Positions 1 to 8,265 of a DNA stretch of 64,000 nt are shown here, piece after piece. How positions within the stretch are numbered: position 1 is the stretch's first letter; the number at the start of each line of letters is the position of its first letter. The stretch lies in contig NZ_OZ245832.1 in assembly GCF_965228705.1 (NCBI RefSeq), positions 992,001 through 1,056,000 of the forward strand, given 5' to 3'. The notes beneath the pieces are model-generated. The model was not told where the DNA came from, ran no database searches, and saw nothing but the letters and a program-made list of their open reading frames with translations. A program made the translations under genes and the position numbers. Source of the stretch: Croceimicrobium sp965228705. GTDB lineage: Bacteria; Bacteroidota; Bacteroidia; Flavobacteriales; Schleiferiaceae.

Positions 1-390
1 AAATCGGATGTGTTACTCAGTGTTTTTCCTTTTGCCCGTAAAGCCGATGCGGAATATGTGATAGATGCTTCGTCCCCGGGGTTCAAACGGCTTTATGATT
101 TTGAGCCGGATGATAAAATACTGGAAGACCTCAGCCTTGAAATGTCTATAGAGTCTGGCCTGTTAGGCTTTTTCGGCTCCAAAAATATCATGTCGATAAC
201 TGAGCGTAAGCTGAGCCAAAATAAAAACGGTTTTACGCTAAAATCCAATATCACTATTAAAGCCTACCTCTGGGGGATGAAAGTAAAAACCATTCGATAC
301 AAAGTAACCGAAAAACTCGACCCCAATAAACAACTGCTGAACCAGATGTTTATGGCTGAAGACGGTAGTTATTTTTTAATGAACTATTGA
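1..390 (+). CDS. hypothetical protein, 5'-truncated by window edge
   Basis: The reading frame is open from the first base, so the gene begins before the window. The 129 visible residues end in YFLMNY and contain no motif I recognise. The composition is that of a soluble domain, with alternating hydrophobic and polar residues (for example TLKSNITIKAYLWGMKV) that suggest beta strands. It ends 12 bases before the DUF2231-like gene and reads in the same direction, so it may be the upstream member of the copper operon. Function unknown. Confidence 0.6.
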   Translation, partial: KSDVLLSVFPFARKADAEYVIDASSPGFKRLYDFEPDDKILEDLSLEMSIESGLLGFFGSKNIMSITERKLSQNKNGFTLKSNITIKAYLWGMKVKTIRYKVTEKLDPNKQLLNQMFMAEDGSYFLMNY

Positions 391-402
391 AACACAAAAA
401 AT

Positions 403-1092
403 ATGAATACGCAACACAAAATGAACTACGTGATTACCTGGGTAAGGCCACTATTCCTGCTGATCTTTTTCTTTTCGGCAATAGCCGTTTTTGCTCATGG
501 CGGTGAAGATCATGACAAAATGGACGACAAAGAGCAGCAGGTGGAACAGGTACAGGATAGTCACAACGTCCAAAACGAAGAAAACCACGCGCATACCGCC
601 ACTGGTGATAAACCGATAAAAGCGGACTTTGATGATTTTCCCAATCTGCACCCACTTTTAGTGCATTTCCCTATTGTATTGTTACTAATGGCTGCCCTAT
701 TGGCTATAGGCAACATCTTCTTTCTTAAAAAAGAGCTGGACTGGGTAGTAACCTTTTTTGCAGGCCTGGGCGCTTTGGGGGCTTATGCAGCGGGCCGCTG
801 GTTTCATCCACATGCACATGATCTTACCGGGCATATGCAGGCTGTGCTCGACCAGCATGATCTCTTTGCCGACTGGACCATTTGGCTGAGTATTTCTGCC
901 TTTGTTTTACAGCTAATCAGTCAGTTTGTCCTCAAACAAAAAAGGTGGGCTGTGATAGTGGTCAGTCTTGTATTGATTGGAGCGGCTTATGCTGTCAGCC
1001 AGGCAGGCCATTATGGTTCACAACTGGTGCATATAGAAGGCGTGGGGCCCAAAGGAAATTACCTGGAAACAGAAGAAGGACACAGTCATTAA
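403..1092 (+). CDS. DUF2231-like His-rich membrane protein
   Basis: A 229-residue inner-membrane protein. Residues 1-32 form a signal peptide or first membrane segment ending in AVFAHG. A His/Asp/Glu-rich stretch (about 32-75) follows and could bind metal. The motif LHPLLVHFPIVLLL near residue 83 is typical of DUF2231-type membrane proteins, and about four hydrophobic segments follow. The C-terminus ends EEGHSH, again His-rich. It lies 35 bases before the multicopper oxidase gene. The His-rich ends and the context suggest a role in periplasmic copper handling, but that is inference; the biochemical function of the family is not established. Confidence 0.75.
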   Translation: MNTQHKMNYVITWVRPLFLLIFFFSAIAVFAHGGEDHDKMDDKEQQVEQVQDSHNVQNEENHAHTATGDKPIKADFDDFPNLHPLLVHFPIVLLLMAALLAIGNIFFLKKELDWVVTFFAGLGALGAYAAGRWFHPHAHDLTGHMQAVLDQHDLFADWTIWLSISAFVLQLISQFVLKQKRWAVIVVSLVLIGAAYAVSQAGHYGSQLVHIEGVGPKGNYLETEEGHSH

Positions 1093-1127
1093 TAAATCTT
1101 TCAAATCAATTGCATTCAATCGATAAA

Positions 1128-3401
1128 ATGATGAGAAAACAACATTTACTTGTGATAGCCGTGTTATTGACCCTCGCCAATTCTTTATCGGCCCAGACTG
1201 ATACCACCGAATATCACTTGACCATAGAGCAGGCAACGGTTAATAAAGCGGGGAAAGATATAGAAGGTATGACTATAAACGGTAGCATACCGGGTCCAAC
1301 CTTACGATTTACCGAAGGTGATTATGCGGTAATTTATGTGGAAAATAAAATGGATGTTGAGACTTCAGTGCACTGGCACGGACTGTTGCTACCCAATTTT
1401 TATGATGGAGTACCATATTTAACTACGCCTCCTATCCTGCCTAGTACCACCTTTAAATATGAGTTTCCTCTGAAACAGGCTGGCACCTATTGGTATCATT
1501 CCCACACTTTGCTTCAGGAGCAAAGTGGCGTATATGGTTCTATTATCATTGAGCCTAAAGAAGAAACCCTGGAATACGATCACGATCTGGTGCTGGTGCT
1601 CAGCGACTGGACCAATCAGAAACCCATGAACGTACTTCGCAACCTGAAAAGAGGCAATGAGTGGTACGGCATAAAGAAAGGTACTTCGGTACCACTAAGC
1701 CGGGTAATTGGCCGGGGCGGTTTTGGTGCACAGCTAAACTTTTGGCGCCAGCGGATGGAAGGAGCAGATATTGCGGACATATACTACAACGCATTTCTTT
1801 CCAATGGAGAGCCTGTCCAACATTATGACCAGTTTAAACCGGGTGAAAAAATAAGGTTGCGGATCATCAATGCTGCGGCCTCCTCTCAATTCTGGGTAAC
1901 CTTTGGAGGTGAAGACCCCTTACTGGTAGCTGCCGATGGCCCCAGGGTGGTACCAGTGCCTCATAACAAAACCTTCATCGCCATTGCAGAAACCTATGAC
2001 TTTATCCTCACCGTGCCGGATAAAACGCTGGAAATACGGGCTATGGCGCAGGATGGTTCCGGCACTACCTATACCTACATTGGAAAGGGTGATACCCTGA
2101 AAGCCCCTGTGATGCCGCGCCCGGACAAAATTGCCATGATGAAGCAAATGGCAAAAATGGAGATGCGCATGGGCGCACCCGCCATGAAATTCAACCCATC
2201 AAAGGAAAAACCTTACGAATTGAAGGAAAACTGGGGTATGCAGATGGAGGATATGGACAGCAACATGGACATGGATGAAGGAATGAATAATCATAACCAT
2301 TCCATGAATGCAGACTCTGCAAAAACCAAAAATGACATGGAGATGAAAAGCGCTGATAGTGGTCAAATGGGCATGTTTACAGAATACAACTACGATTACC
2401 TCAAAGCCCTTGATACCACTACCTTTGATGACAGCCGGCCGGTAAAGGAAGTTATGCTAAATCTCACCGGCAATATGTGGCGCTACATCTGGAGTATGAA
2501 CGGGGTTCCCCTCTCGGAAGCCGATAAGATAAAAATAGAAAAAGGACAAGTGGTGCGGATTACTTTAAACAATCTCACGATGATGCACCACCCCATGCAC
2601 CTTCATGGGCATTTTTTCAGGGTGATCAATAAAAATGGAGAGCGGTCTCCCTTAAAACACACCGTAAATGTGCCCCCTATGCAAAAGGTGATAATTGAAT
2701 TTGATGCTAACGAAAGCCACGATTGGTTTTTTCATTGTCATATTCTATACCACCTGGTGGGTGGTATGGCCAGAGTTTACAGCTACGGGACCCCTCGGGA
2801 TCTGCGAATGAAGAACTACCCTTTAAAAAAATTGGTTCACGAAACTGATAAATATTACACGTGGGGCTTAGTAGATGCTGCTTCTCACATGGCCGGGCTT
2901 AACCTGGTTTCATCAAATACGCGCAACCAGTTTAACCTGAACGTGGAATATGGCTGGAACCAGATAGCTGAAGGCGAAGTGAGCTATGAGCGGTATTTGT
3001 ATGATTATTTCCGGGTATTTGGTGGGATAAACGTAGAAAACGAGAGCAGGTACAGCTTTGATGAGGTGGTGACCACCGGGGTAGTGGGTTTCCGCTTTTT
3101 TACCCCCTATATGTTTGACCTGGACGTACGCATCGATAACATGCTGCGACCACAGATTGGTCTTGGTCGTGAATTCCTGTTGTTCCCACGTACAGTAGCT
3201 TTTGGTGAAATTGAGTACCAGGCCGATTTTGGCTGGGTGAATGACCTGAGCTATGAGGAGGAACTCATCGGAAATGGACTCTACAAAGAAGAACTGGTAT
3301 GGAATGCAGGTCTGGAGTTTTTCTTGTCAAGAAACTTTTCACTGATGGCAAGTTATGACAACCGCTTTGGATTTGGTGGAGGCTTGTCCACAAGATTTTA
3401 A
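1128..3401 (+). CDS. Multicopper oxidase (CopA-like) with C-terminal barrel-like domain
   Basis: A 757-residue secreted protein. The chosen start (MMRKQHLL) begins a clear signal peptide ending SLSAQ; the longer open frame from 882 would run through the preceding gene. Copper ligand motifs are HWHG (82-85), HSH (124-126), HPMHLHGHF (488-496) and HCHILYH (536-542), the full set for type 1, 2 and 3 centres. A Met/His-rich insert (about 328-423) resembles copper-binding loops of CopA/CueO. After the last cupredoxin domain, residues from about 575 to 757 form amphipathic beta strands ending GGGLSTRF, with an aromatic terminal residue as in outer-membrane barrels, and resemble CopB. The predicted role is oxidation of Cu(I) in the periplasm or at the outer membrane. 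The tail assignment is less certain than the oxidase. Confidence 0.9.
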   Translation: MMRKQHLLVIAVLLTLANSLSAQTDTTEYHLTIEQATVNKAGKDIEGMTINGSIPGPTLRFTEGDYAVIYVENKMDVETSVHWHGLLLPNFYDGVPYLTTPPILPSTTFKYEFPLKQAGTYWYHSHTLLQEQSGVYGSIIIEPKEETLEYDHDLVLVLSDWTNQKPMNVLRNLKRGNEWYGIKKGTSVPLSRVIGRGGFGAQLNFWRQRMEGADIADIYYNAFLSNGEPVQHYDQFKPGEKIRLRIINAAASSQFWVTFGGEDPLLVAADGPRVVPVPHNKTFIAIAETYDFILTVPDKTLEIRAMAQDGSGTTYTYIGKGDTLKAPVMPRPDKIAMMKQMAKMEMRMGAPAMKFNPSKEKPYELKENWGMQMEDMDSNMDMDEGMNNHNHSMNADSAKTKNDMEMKSADSGQMGMFTEYNYDYLKALDTTTFDDSRPVKEVMLNLTGNMWRYIWSMNGVPLSEADKIKIEKGQVVRITLNNLTMMHHPMHLHGHFFRVINKNGERSPLKHTVNVPPMQKVIIEFDANESHDWFFHCHILYHLVGGMARVYSYGTPRDLRMKNYPLKKLVHETDKYYTWGLVDAASHMAGLNLVSSNTRNQFNLNVEYGWNQIAEGEVSYERYLYDYFRVFGGINVENESRYSFDEVVTTGVVGFRFFTPYMFDLDVRIDNMLRPQIGLGREFLLFPRTVAFGEIEYQADFGWVNDLSYEEELIGNGLYKEELVWNAGLEFFLSRNFSLMASYDNRFGFGGGLSTRF

Positions 3402-3439
3402 AAAAAGGGATTAATTTATAAATCAAAACATTTCAAATT

Positions 3440-3637
3440 ATGATGTTCGGATGGATCATTGGAGTGATAGTAATTATTGTGCTGATTGTAGCCTTGGGAA
3501 GAGGGAATGTTTTTCAAAACAAGCCTGATAATACAGATAGTAATACTTCTGCATTGGAAACCCTCAAAAAACGCTATGCCAAAGGTGAAATTGACAAAGA
3601 GGAGTTTGAGGAAAGAAAAGCTGAACTTGAAAAGTAA
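3440..3637 (+). CDS. SHOCT-domain small membrane protein
   Basis: A 65-residue protein. Residues 1-22 form one transmembrane helix (MMFGWIIGVIVIIVLIVALG). After a polar linker, residues 41-65 match the SHOCT pattern (LKKRYAKGEIDKEEFEERKA), a short helical motif often found at the ends of small membrane proteins. It lies 38 bases after the multicopper oxidase gene and 11 before the permease. Similar mini-proteins are common in metal-resistance loci of Bacteroidota, but their function is unknown. Confidence 0.8.
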   Translation: MMFGWIIGVIVIIVLIVALGRGNVFQNKPDNTDSNTSALETLKKRYAKGEIDKEEFEERKAELEK

Positions 3638-3648
3638 TACCACACTTT

Positions 3649-4977
3649 ATGAGTGAATACAAAAAGAATAGTTTAAGCTTAACAGGCACGGTTTCATTGG
3701 GTACGGGAGTAATGATCGGTGCTGCCATTTTTGCTTTGCTGGGGCAGGTAGCAGAGCTCTCTGGTGCTATGTTTCCCATCATATTTATTGTCGGAGCTGT
3801 GATTGTAGCATTTAGCGCCTATTCTTACATAAAAGTTTCGAATGCCTATCCATCCGCTGGTGGGATCGCCATGATACTACAGAAAGCGTATGGCAAAACA
3901 ACAATCACGGCCGGTTCGGCTTTGTTGATGGCTTTCGCCATGATAATCAACCAAAGCCTGGTGGCTCGAACATTCGGCTCCTACACCATGCAGTTATTTG
4001 AGGCAGGAGGCAGAAACTTTTGGGTGCCTGCACTGGGCGTGTTGCTCTTAGTAACAACCTTCCTGATCAATATTGCCGGAAATAAGTTTATCCAAAAATC
4101 GGCCCTGGTAATGGCTATTTTAAAAGTGGGGGGCATTGCCATTTTTGCTATTGGCGGTTTATGGGCAGCTGGTTTCTCGTTTGAGGCAGCCATCCCTACT
4201 GAATTATCTGGAGAATATACCGTGTCGAGTTATCTTGGTGCATTGGCTCTCGCCATTCTGGCGTATGCCGGCTTTACTACTATTACCAACAGCGGTGAGG
4301 AAGTGAAGAACCCGCATAAAAATGTAGGACGAGCCATTATCATCTCCTTGTTGATTTGCGCTATAGTTTATGTGTTTGTTGCCATTGCAGTAGCTGCCAA
4401 CTTATCTGTTCCCAAAATCATTGAGGCGAAGGATTACTCTCTTGCTGAAGCAGCACGCCCCGCTTTTGGTAAATATGGGCTGTGGTTTACTGTTGGTATC
4501 GCTATTCTGGCAACGGTATCCAGTGTTGTTGCCAATGTATTTGCTATCTCACGTATGACTGCCATGTTGACCAAAATGAAGCTCATTCCGCACAAGCATT
4601 TCGGTATGCCAGGGAGGATTCAAAAGCACATGCTCGTTTATACCGTTTCGATAGCCATTGTCCTCACTATATTCTTTGACCTTAGCCGGATTGCCTCGCT
4701 GGGCGCTGTCTTTTATATAGTGATGGATATGGTGGTGCACTGGGGTGTGTTGAAACATTTGAGAAAAGATGTCAGGGCCAACCCTGCAATTGTAACCTTA
4801 GCCCTGGTAATTGATGCAGTAGTACTGGCAGCATTTCTTTGGATTAAAGCCTCCTCTGATATACTGATTGTCTGGCTGTCACTGCTATTAATGGCTTTGA
4901 TTTTTGCCGGAGAAAAATGGTTTTTGAAAAGAAGAAAAGAATTATCCGATCCTAATGAAAAACACGACCATGCATAA
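3649..4977 (+). CDS. APC-superfamily amino acid permease
   Basis: A 442-residue integral membrane protein with about 12 hydrophobic segments. The first helix carries the signature GTGVMIGAAIFALLG, matching the unwound substrate-binding GxG segment of APC transporters. The later segment AILAYAGFTTITNSGEEVKNP is the conserved TM6-loop region. The substrate cannot be read from the sequence; an amino acid or amine is the usual cargo. Its place inside a copper operon suggests uptake or export of a metal-chelating amino acid, which is inference. The 3' end overlaps the start of the next gene, indicating translational coupling. Confidence 0.85.
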   Translation: MSEYKKNSLSLTGTVSLGTGVMIGAAIFALLGQVAELSGAMFPIIFIVGAVIVAFSAYSYIKVSNAYPSAGGIAMILQKAYGKTTITAGSALLMAFAMIINQSLVARTFGSYTMQLFEAGGRNFWVPALGVLLLVTTFLINIAGNKFIQKSALVMAILKVGGIAIFAIGGLWAAGFSFEAAIPTELSGEYTVSSYLGALALAILAYAGFTTITNSGEEVKNPHKNVGRAIIISLLICAIVYVFVAIAVAANLSVPKIIEAKDYSLAEAARPAFGKYGLWFTVGIAILATVSSVVANVFAISRMTAMLTKMKLIPHKHFGMPGRIQKHMLVYTVSIAIVLTIFFDLSRIASLGAVFYIVMDMVVHWGVLKHLRKDVRANPAIVTLALVIDAVVLAAFLWIKASSDILIVWLSLLLMALIFAGEKWFLKRRKELSDPNEKHDHA

Positions 4978-5284
4978 AGAAAATAGAAATTACGATACAT
5001 TGAGTGAGGCCATTTCCGGCCTGCGCCAGGAAGGCTATACAGAAGACCTCAACTTAAAGCCCCATTGCCTGGAATGTACAACCTCCAAACTTGAGCTGTA
5101 CCCTGAGGATTTTCAGGTAGATGCCTTCTACCGATTTGAGGGAATGAGCAATCCTGACGACAACAGCATTGTGTACGCTATCAGCGGAAAAGGTGGAATC
5201 AAAGGAGTGTTGGTAGATGCCTATGGTGCTTATAGCGAAAGTCTCAGTGAGGCGATGATTCATAAACTCAAAGTCCAGCACTGA
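4970..5284 (+). CDS. Small 'phosphoribosylpyrophosphate synthetase'-named family protein
   Basis: About 104 residues from the ATG at 4970 (MHKENRNYDTLSEAI); an ATG at 4955 in the same frame would lie deeper in the permease gene. The sequence matches a small Bacteroidota family that databases commonly name phosphoribosylpyrophosphate synthetase, with patterns such as GYTEDLNLKP, HCLECT and YRFEGMSNPDDNSI. It shows neither the PRPP-binding loop nor the length of a true PRPP synthetase, so the name should not be taken literally. The CLEC pair could bind metal. It overlaps the permease by 8 bases and the next gene by one base (TGATG). Confidence 0.7.
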   Translation: MHKENRNYDTLSEAISGLRQEGYTEDLNLKPHCLECTTSKLELYPEDFQVDAFYRFEGMSNPDDNSIVYAISGKGGIKGVLVDAYGAYSESLSEAMIHKLKVQH

Positions 5285-6018
5285 TGATTGACCTCAACCA
5301 AATATCTACCCTACCACCTAAGGACAGTGTTAAATCAGAAGTAAAAGAAAAACTGAAGGTGACCAGGAAAATCCTTTTTGCACTACAGAATAAGTTTTAT
5401 GCAGATGGGCGCTACAGTATGCTCATTATTCTACAGGGAGTTGATACTTCAGGAAAAGACGGCACAATACGTCATGCATTTAGTAGTATGAATCCACAAG
5501 GTGTTCAGGTCAAATCGTTCAAAAAACCTACAGAAGATGAAAAAAGGCATGACTTTTTGTGGCGCATCTATCCTCATTTTCCTGAGAAAGGGATGATCAA
5601 GGTGTTCAACCGCTCTTATTATGAAGACATCCTGGTCCCTACTGTAGAGAATAGCCTTTCTGAAGATGTGTTGAAGCACCGTGCCAATCTCATCAATGAA
5701 CTGGAACATCATCTAAAGGCGAATAATACTTTAATCTTGAAATTTTACCTGCATCTATCCGCTGAAGAGCAAGTAGAGCGCATTGCAGAACGGAAAGCCA
5801 AGCCACATAAGCGCTGGAAATACACAAAGGAGGATGAGCTTGTTCCCCAAAAATGGGATGAATACAGAAGAGCCTATCACACTTTAATCAATGCCTGTAG
5901 CCACTTGCCCTGGCATATTGTTCCTGCCGACAAGCGCTGGTACCGAAACTGGTTTGTAGCCAATAAATTGCTTGAAACACTTGAACAACTAAATCTTACA
6001 TATCCACAATCAAAATAA
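5284..6018 (+). CDS. Polyphosphate kinase 2 family (PPK2)
   Basis: A 244-residue cytosolic enzyme that transfers phosphate between polyphosphate and nucleotides. It has the P-loop GVDTSGKDGTIRH (about 51-63), the central motif NRSYYEDILVP (about 115-125) and the lid-like basic stretch ERKAKPHKRWKYT (about 167-179), the set typical of short single-domain PPK2 proteins. The start ATG shares a base with the previous stop. Whether it makes NDP or NTP cannot be decided by eye. Presence in a copper operon is notable because polyphosphate turnover has been tied to copper tolerance in other bacteria. Confidence 0.88.
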   Translation: MIDLNQISTLPPKDSVKSEVKEKLKVTRKILFALQNKFYADGRYSMLIILQGVDTSGKDGTIRHAFSSMNPQGVQVKSFKKPTEDEKRHDFLWRIYPHFPEKGMIKVFNRSYYEDILVPTVENSLSEDVLKHRANLINELEHHLKANNTLILKFYLHLSAEEQVERIAERKAKPHKRWKYTKEDELVPQKWDEYRRAYHTLINACSHLPWHIVPADKRWYRNWFVANKLLETLEQLNLTYPQSK

Positions 6019-6023
6019 TTATC

Positions 6024-8120
6024 ATGGAAAATCACGAACATCATAATCACGATAAAATGGCCCATTCAAAAATGGACCACAAAAAAGAAGATCATTCTGG
6101 AAGGGGGCACGGGGGTGCGGGCCATTCGGGACATAATCCGGGACACGGTGAAATGGGCCACGACCATCACAAGATGATGATTGAAGATTTTAAAAAGCGC
6201 TTTTGGGTTTCTCTGGCCTTGTCCATTCCCATTCTGGTTTTTTCACCTATGATACAAGGTTTTTTAGGCTATCAATGGTTGTTGCCGGGTAATGCCTATA
6301 TCATATTTGGGCTTTCCAGTATTGTATATTTTTGGGGTGGTTGGCCATTTTTAAAAGGCTTTTACACTGAGCTGAAAGCCAAAGGCCCTGGTATGATGAC
6401 CTTGATCGCTATGGCCATCAGTGTGGCGTATTTCTACAGTTCGGCTACAGTTTTTGGCTTGGATGGCGAAGATTTCTTTTGGGAATTAGCCACTCTGATA
6501 GTGATAATGCTTTTGGGGCATTGGCTAGAAATGAAGTCGGTGCTTGGTGCTTCCAAAGCTTTGCAACTGCTGGTGAGCATGATGCCGGCTGAGGCTCATA
6601 GAGTAAAGGGTGACAATGTGGAAGATGTAAAGCTGGAAGAGCTGGAGAAGGGTGATATTATCCTCATAAAACCGGGCGAAAAAGTACCTGCGGATGCTGT
6701 TATTGTAGAGGGTGAAAGCTACCTGAATGAGTCTATGCTCACCGGGGAATCTAAACCGGTAAAGAAAGGAAAGGAGCAAAAAGTAATTGGGGGATCCATT
6801 AACGGCAATGGCTCGCTAAAGGCCAAAGTGGAGCACACCGGGAAAGACAGTTACCTGAATAAGGTAATCAAAATGGTGGAGGAAGCACAGAAGACCAAGT
6901 CTAAAATGCAGAACCTTTCTGACCGGGCGGCCAAATGGCTCACCTACATTGCGCTGGCAGTTGGTTTTGGCACTCTGGCCACCTGGATAGTCCTTGGATT
7001 CCCGTTTGTTTATGCGTTGGAGAGAATGGTAACCGTCATGGTTATTGCCTGTCCACATGCCCTTGGACTGGCCATCCCCCTGGTAGTCGCCATCTCTACG
7101 GCTATATCGGCCCAGAATGGATTGCTTATTCGCAACCGCACCGCCTTTGAAGAATCAAGGAAAATCTCGGCTCTGGTTTTCGATAAAACCGGAACCCTTA
7201 CTAAAGGTGATTTTGGGGTAACCCGCATTGAATCTGTGGACAGTGAATATTCCAAAGATGAAATTCTGCGCCTTTCCAGCGCATTGGAGCAAAGTTCGGA
7301 GCATCCCATTGCGGTGGGTGTCATCAAAAAAGCCAGGGAGGTCAAAGTAAAAATCCCCTCACCAGAAAATTTCAATGCCATTACCGGCAAGGGAGTGGAA
7401 GCCAAGGTGGAAGGCAAGGACGTGAAAGTGGTCAGTCCTGGCTACTTAAAAGATAAGAATATCGAAATACCTGAAGGGGCTTACAGCAGTGCTGCCGAAA
7501 CGGTAGTGTTCATTCTCATTGATGAAAACTTGTCCGGCTATATCGCCTTGGCCGATGCCATCCGGCCCGAAAGTGCAGAGGCCATTAAAACATTCAAAGA
7601 CAATAATATTAAAGTAATGATGGCCACAGGTGACAATGAAACCGTGGCCAAGGCTGTATCGGAAGAACTGGGACTGGACGGGTACTATTCTGAGGTGCTG
7701 CCCCATCAAAAAGTGGACATCGTAAAGGAACTGCAAAGCAAGGGTGAGTTTGTGGCAATGACAGGCGATGGCGTAAACGATGCGCCTGCCCTGGCACAGG
7801 CCAACGTTGGGATTGCCGTAGGTTCAGGCACCGATGTGGCTGCCGAAACCGCAGACATTATCCTGGTGAACAGCAACCCACAGGACATTGCTCACCTTAT
7901 TTTGTTTGGAAAAGCTACCTATAACAAAATGATACAAAACCTGGTGTGGGCTACCGGTTACAATGCCTTTGCCATTCCGCTGGCTGCGGGTGTGCTGTAT
8001 TCTACGGGTTTCGTCTTAGGGCCGGCAGTGGGTGCAGTCTTTATGAGTTTGAGTACCATTATTGTAGCCATTAATGCGCAGTTGTTGAAGGCTAAAATGA
8101 AAAAATCCAAAGAAGCTTGA
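6024..8120 (+). CDS. Copper-transporting P1B-type ATPase (CPH class, CopB-like), copy 1
   Basis: A 698-residue membrane pump. The N-terminus (1-52) is a His/Met/Asp-rich tail, not an HMA domain. Core motifs are MLTGES (actuator), CPH at 343-345 in the metal-conducting helix, phosphorylation motif DKTGTLT with Asp387, an HP pair (SSEHPIAVG) and GDGVNDAPAL. The CPH signature places it in the P1B-3 (CopB) group, usually exporting Cu(I)/Cu(II) from the cytosol, rather than the CPC group. It follows ppk2 by 5 bases. A close paralogue lies at 18474-20501. Confidence 0.93.
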   Translation: MENHEHHNHDKMAHSKMDHKKEDHSGRGHGGAGHSGHNPGHGEMGHDHHKMMIEDFKKRFWVSLALSIPILVFSPMIQGFLGYQWLLPGNAYIIFGLSSIVYFWGGWPFLKGFYTELKAKGPGMMTLIAMAISVAYFYSSATVFGLDGEDFFWELATLIVIMLLGHWLEMKSVLGASKALQLLVSMMPAEAHRVKGDNVEDVKLEELEKGDIILIKPGEKVPADAVIVEGESYLNESMLTGESKPVKKGKEQKVIGGSINGNGSLKAKVEHTGKDSYLNKVIKMVEEAQKTKSKMQNLSDRAAKWLTYIALAVGFGTLATWIVLGFPFVYALERMVTVMVIACPHALGLAIPLVVAISTAISAQNGLLIRNRTAFEESRKISALVFDKTGTLTKGDFGVTRIESVDSEYSKDEILRLSSALEQSSEHPIAVGVIKKAREVKVKIPSPENFNAITGKGVEAKVEGKDVKVVSPGYLKDKNIEIPEGAYSSAAETVVFILIDENLSGYIALADAIRPESAEAIKTFKDNNIKVMMATGDNETVAKAVSEELGLDGYYSEVLPHQKVDIVKELQSKGEFVAMTGDGVNDAPALAQANVGIAVGSGTDVAAETADIILVNSNPQDIAHLILFGKATYNKMIQNLVWATGYNAFAIPLAAGVLYSTGFVLGPAVGAVFMSLSTIIVAINAQLLKAKMKKSKEA

Positions 8121-8200
8121 ATTTTAACATAAACCTTTTCATTACTCCCGCCATAGCCCTTGGTCTTGTACTGTGGGGCTACCTTTATTTTAGTAAATAA
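8117..8200 (+). CDS. Possible 27-residue membrane mini-protein
   Basis: A short frame opens at a TTG overlapping the stop of the ATPase gene (TTGA) and runs 27 codons to TAA. It encodes one hydrophobic helix (FITPAIALGLVLWGYLYFSK at the C-terminus) after a short polar head. The tight overlap and membrane character recall KdpF/CcoS-like subunits that ride with transport ATPases. No family is recognised, and a frame this short with a TTG start can occur by chance. Confidence 0.35.
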   Translation: MNFNINLFITPAIALGLVLWGYLYFSK

Positions 8201-8265
8201 CGCCAATCATCGGTAATACCTCATTTTTTTGCAACACCCCTCCAGTGTTTAACCGCATTGGTTAC

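Noticed and set aside
882..1127. N-terminal extension of the multicopper oxidase frame
   Set aside because: It runs through the preceding membrane-protein gene in another frame, and a clear signal peptide begins at 1128.
4970..5284. True phosphoribosylpyrophosphate synthetase
   Set aside because: About 104 residues and no PRPP-binding loop; only the database family name suggests that activity.
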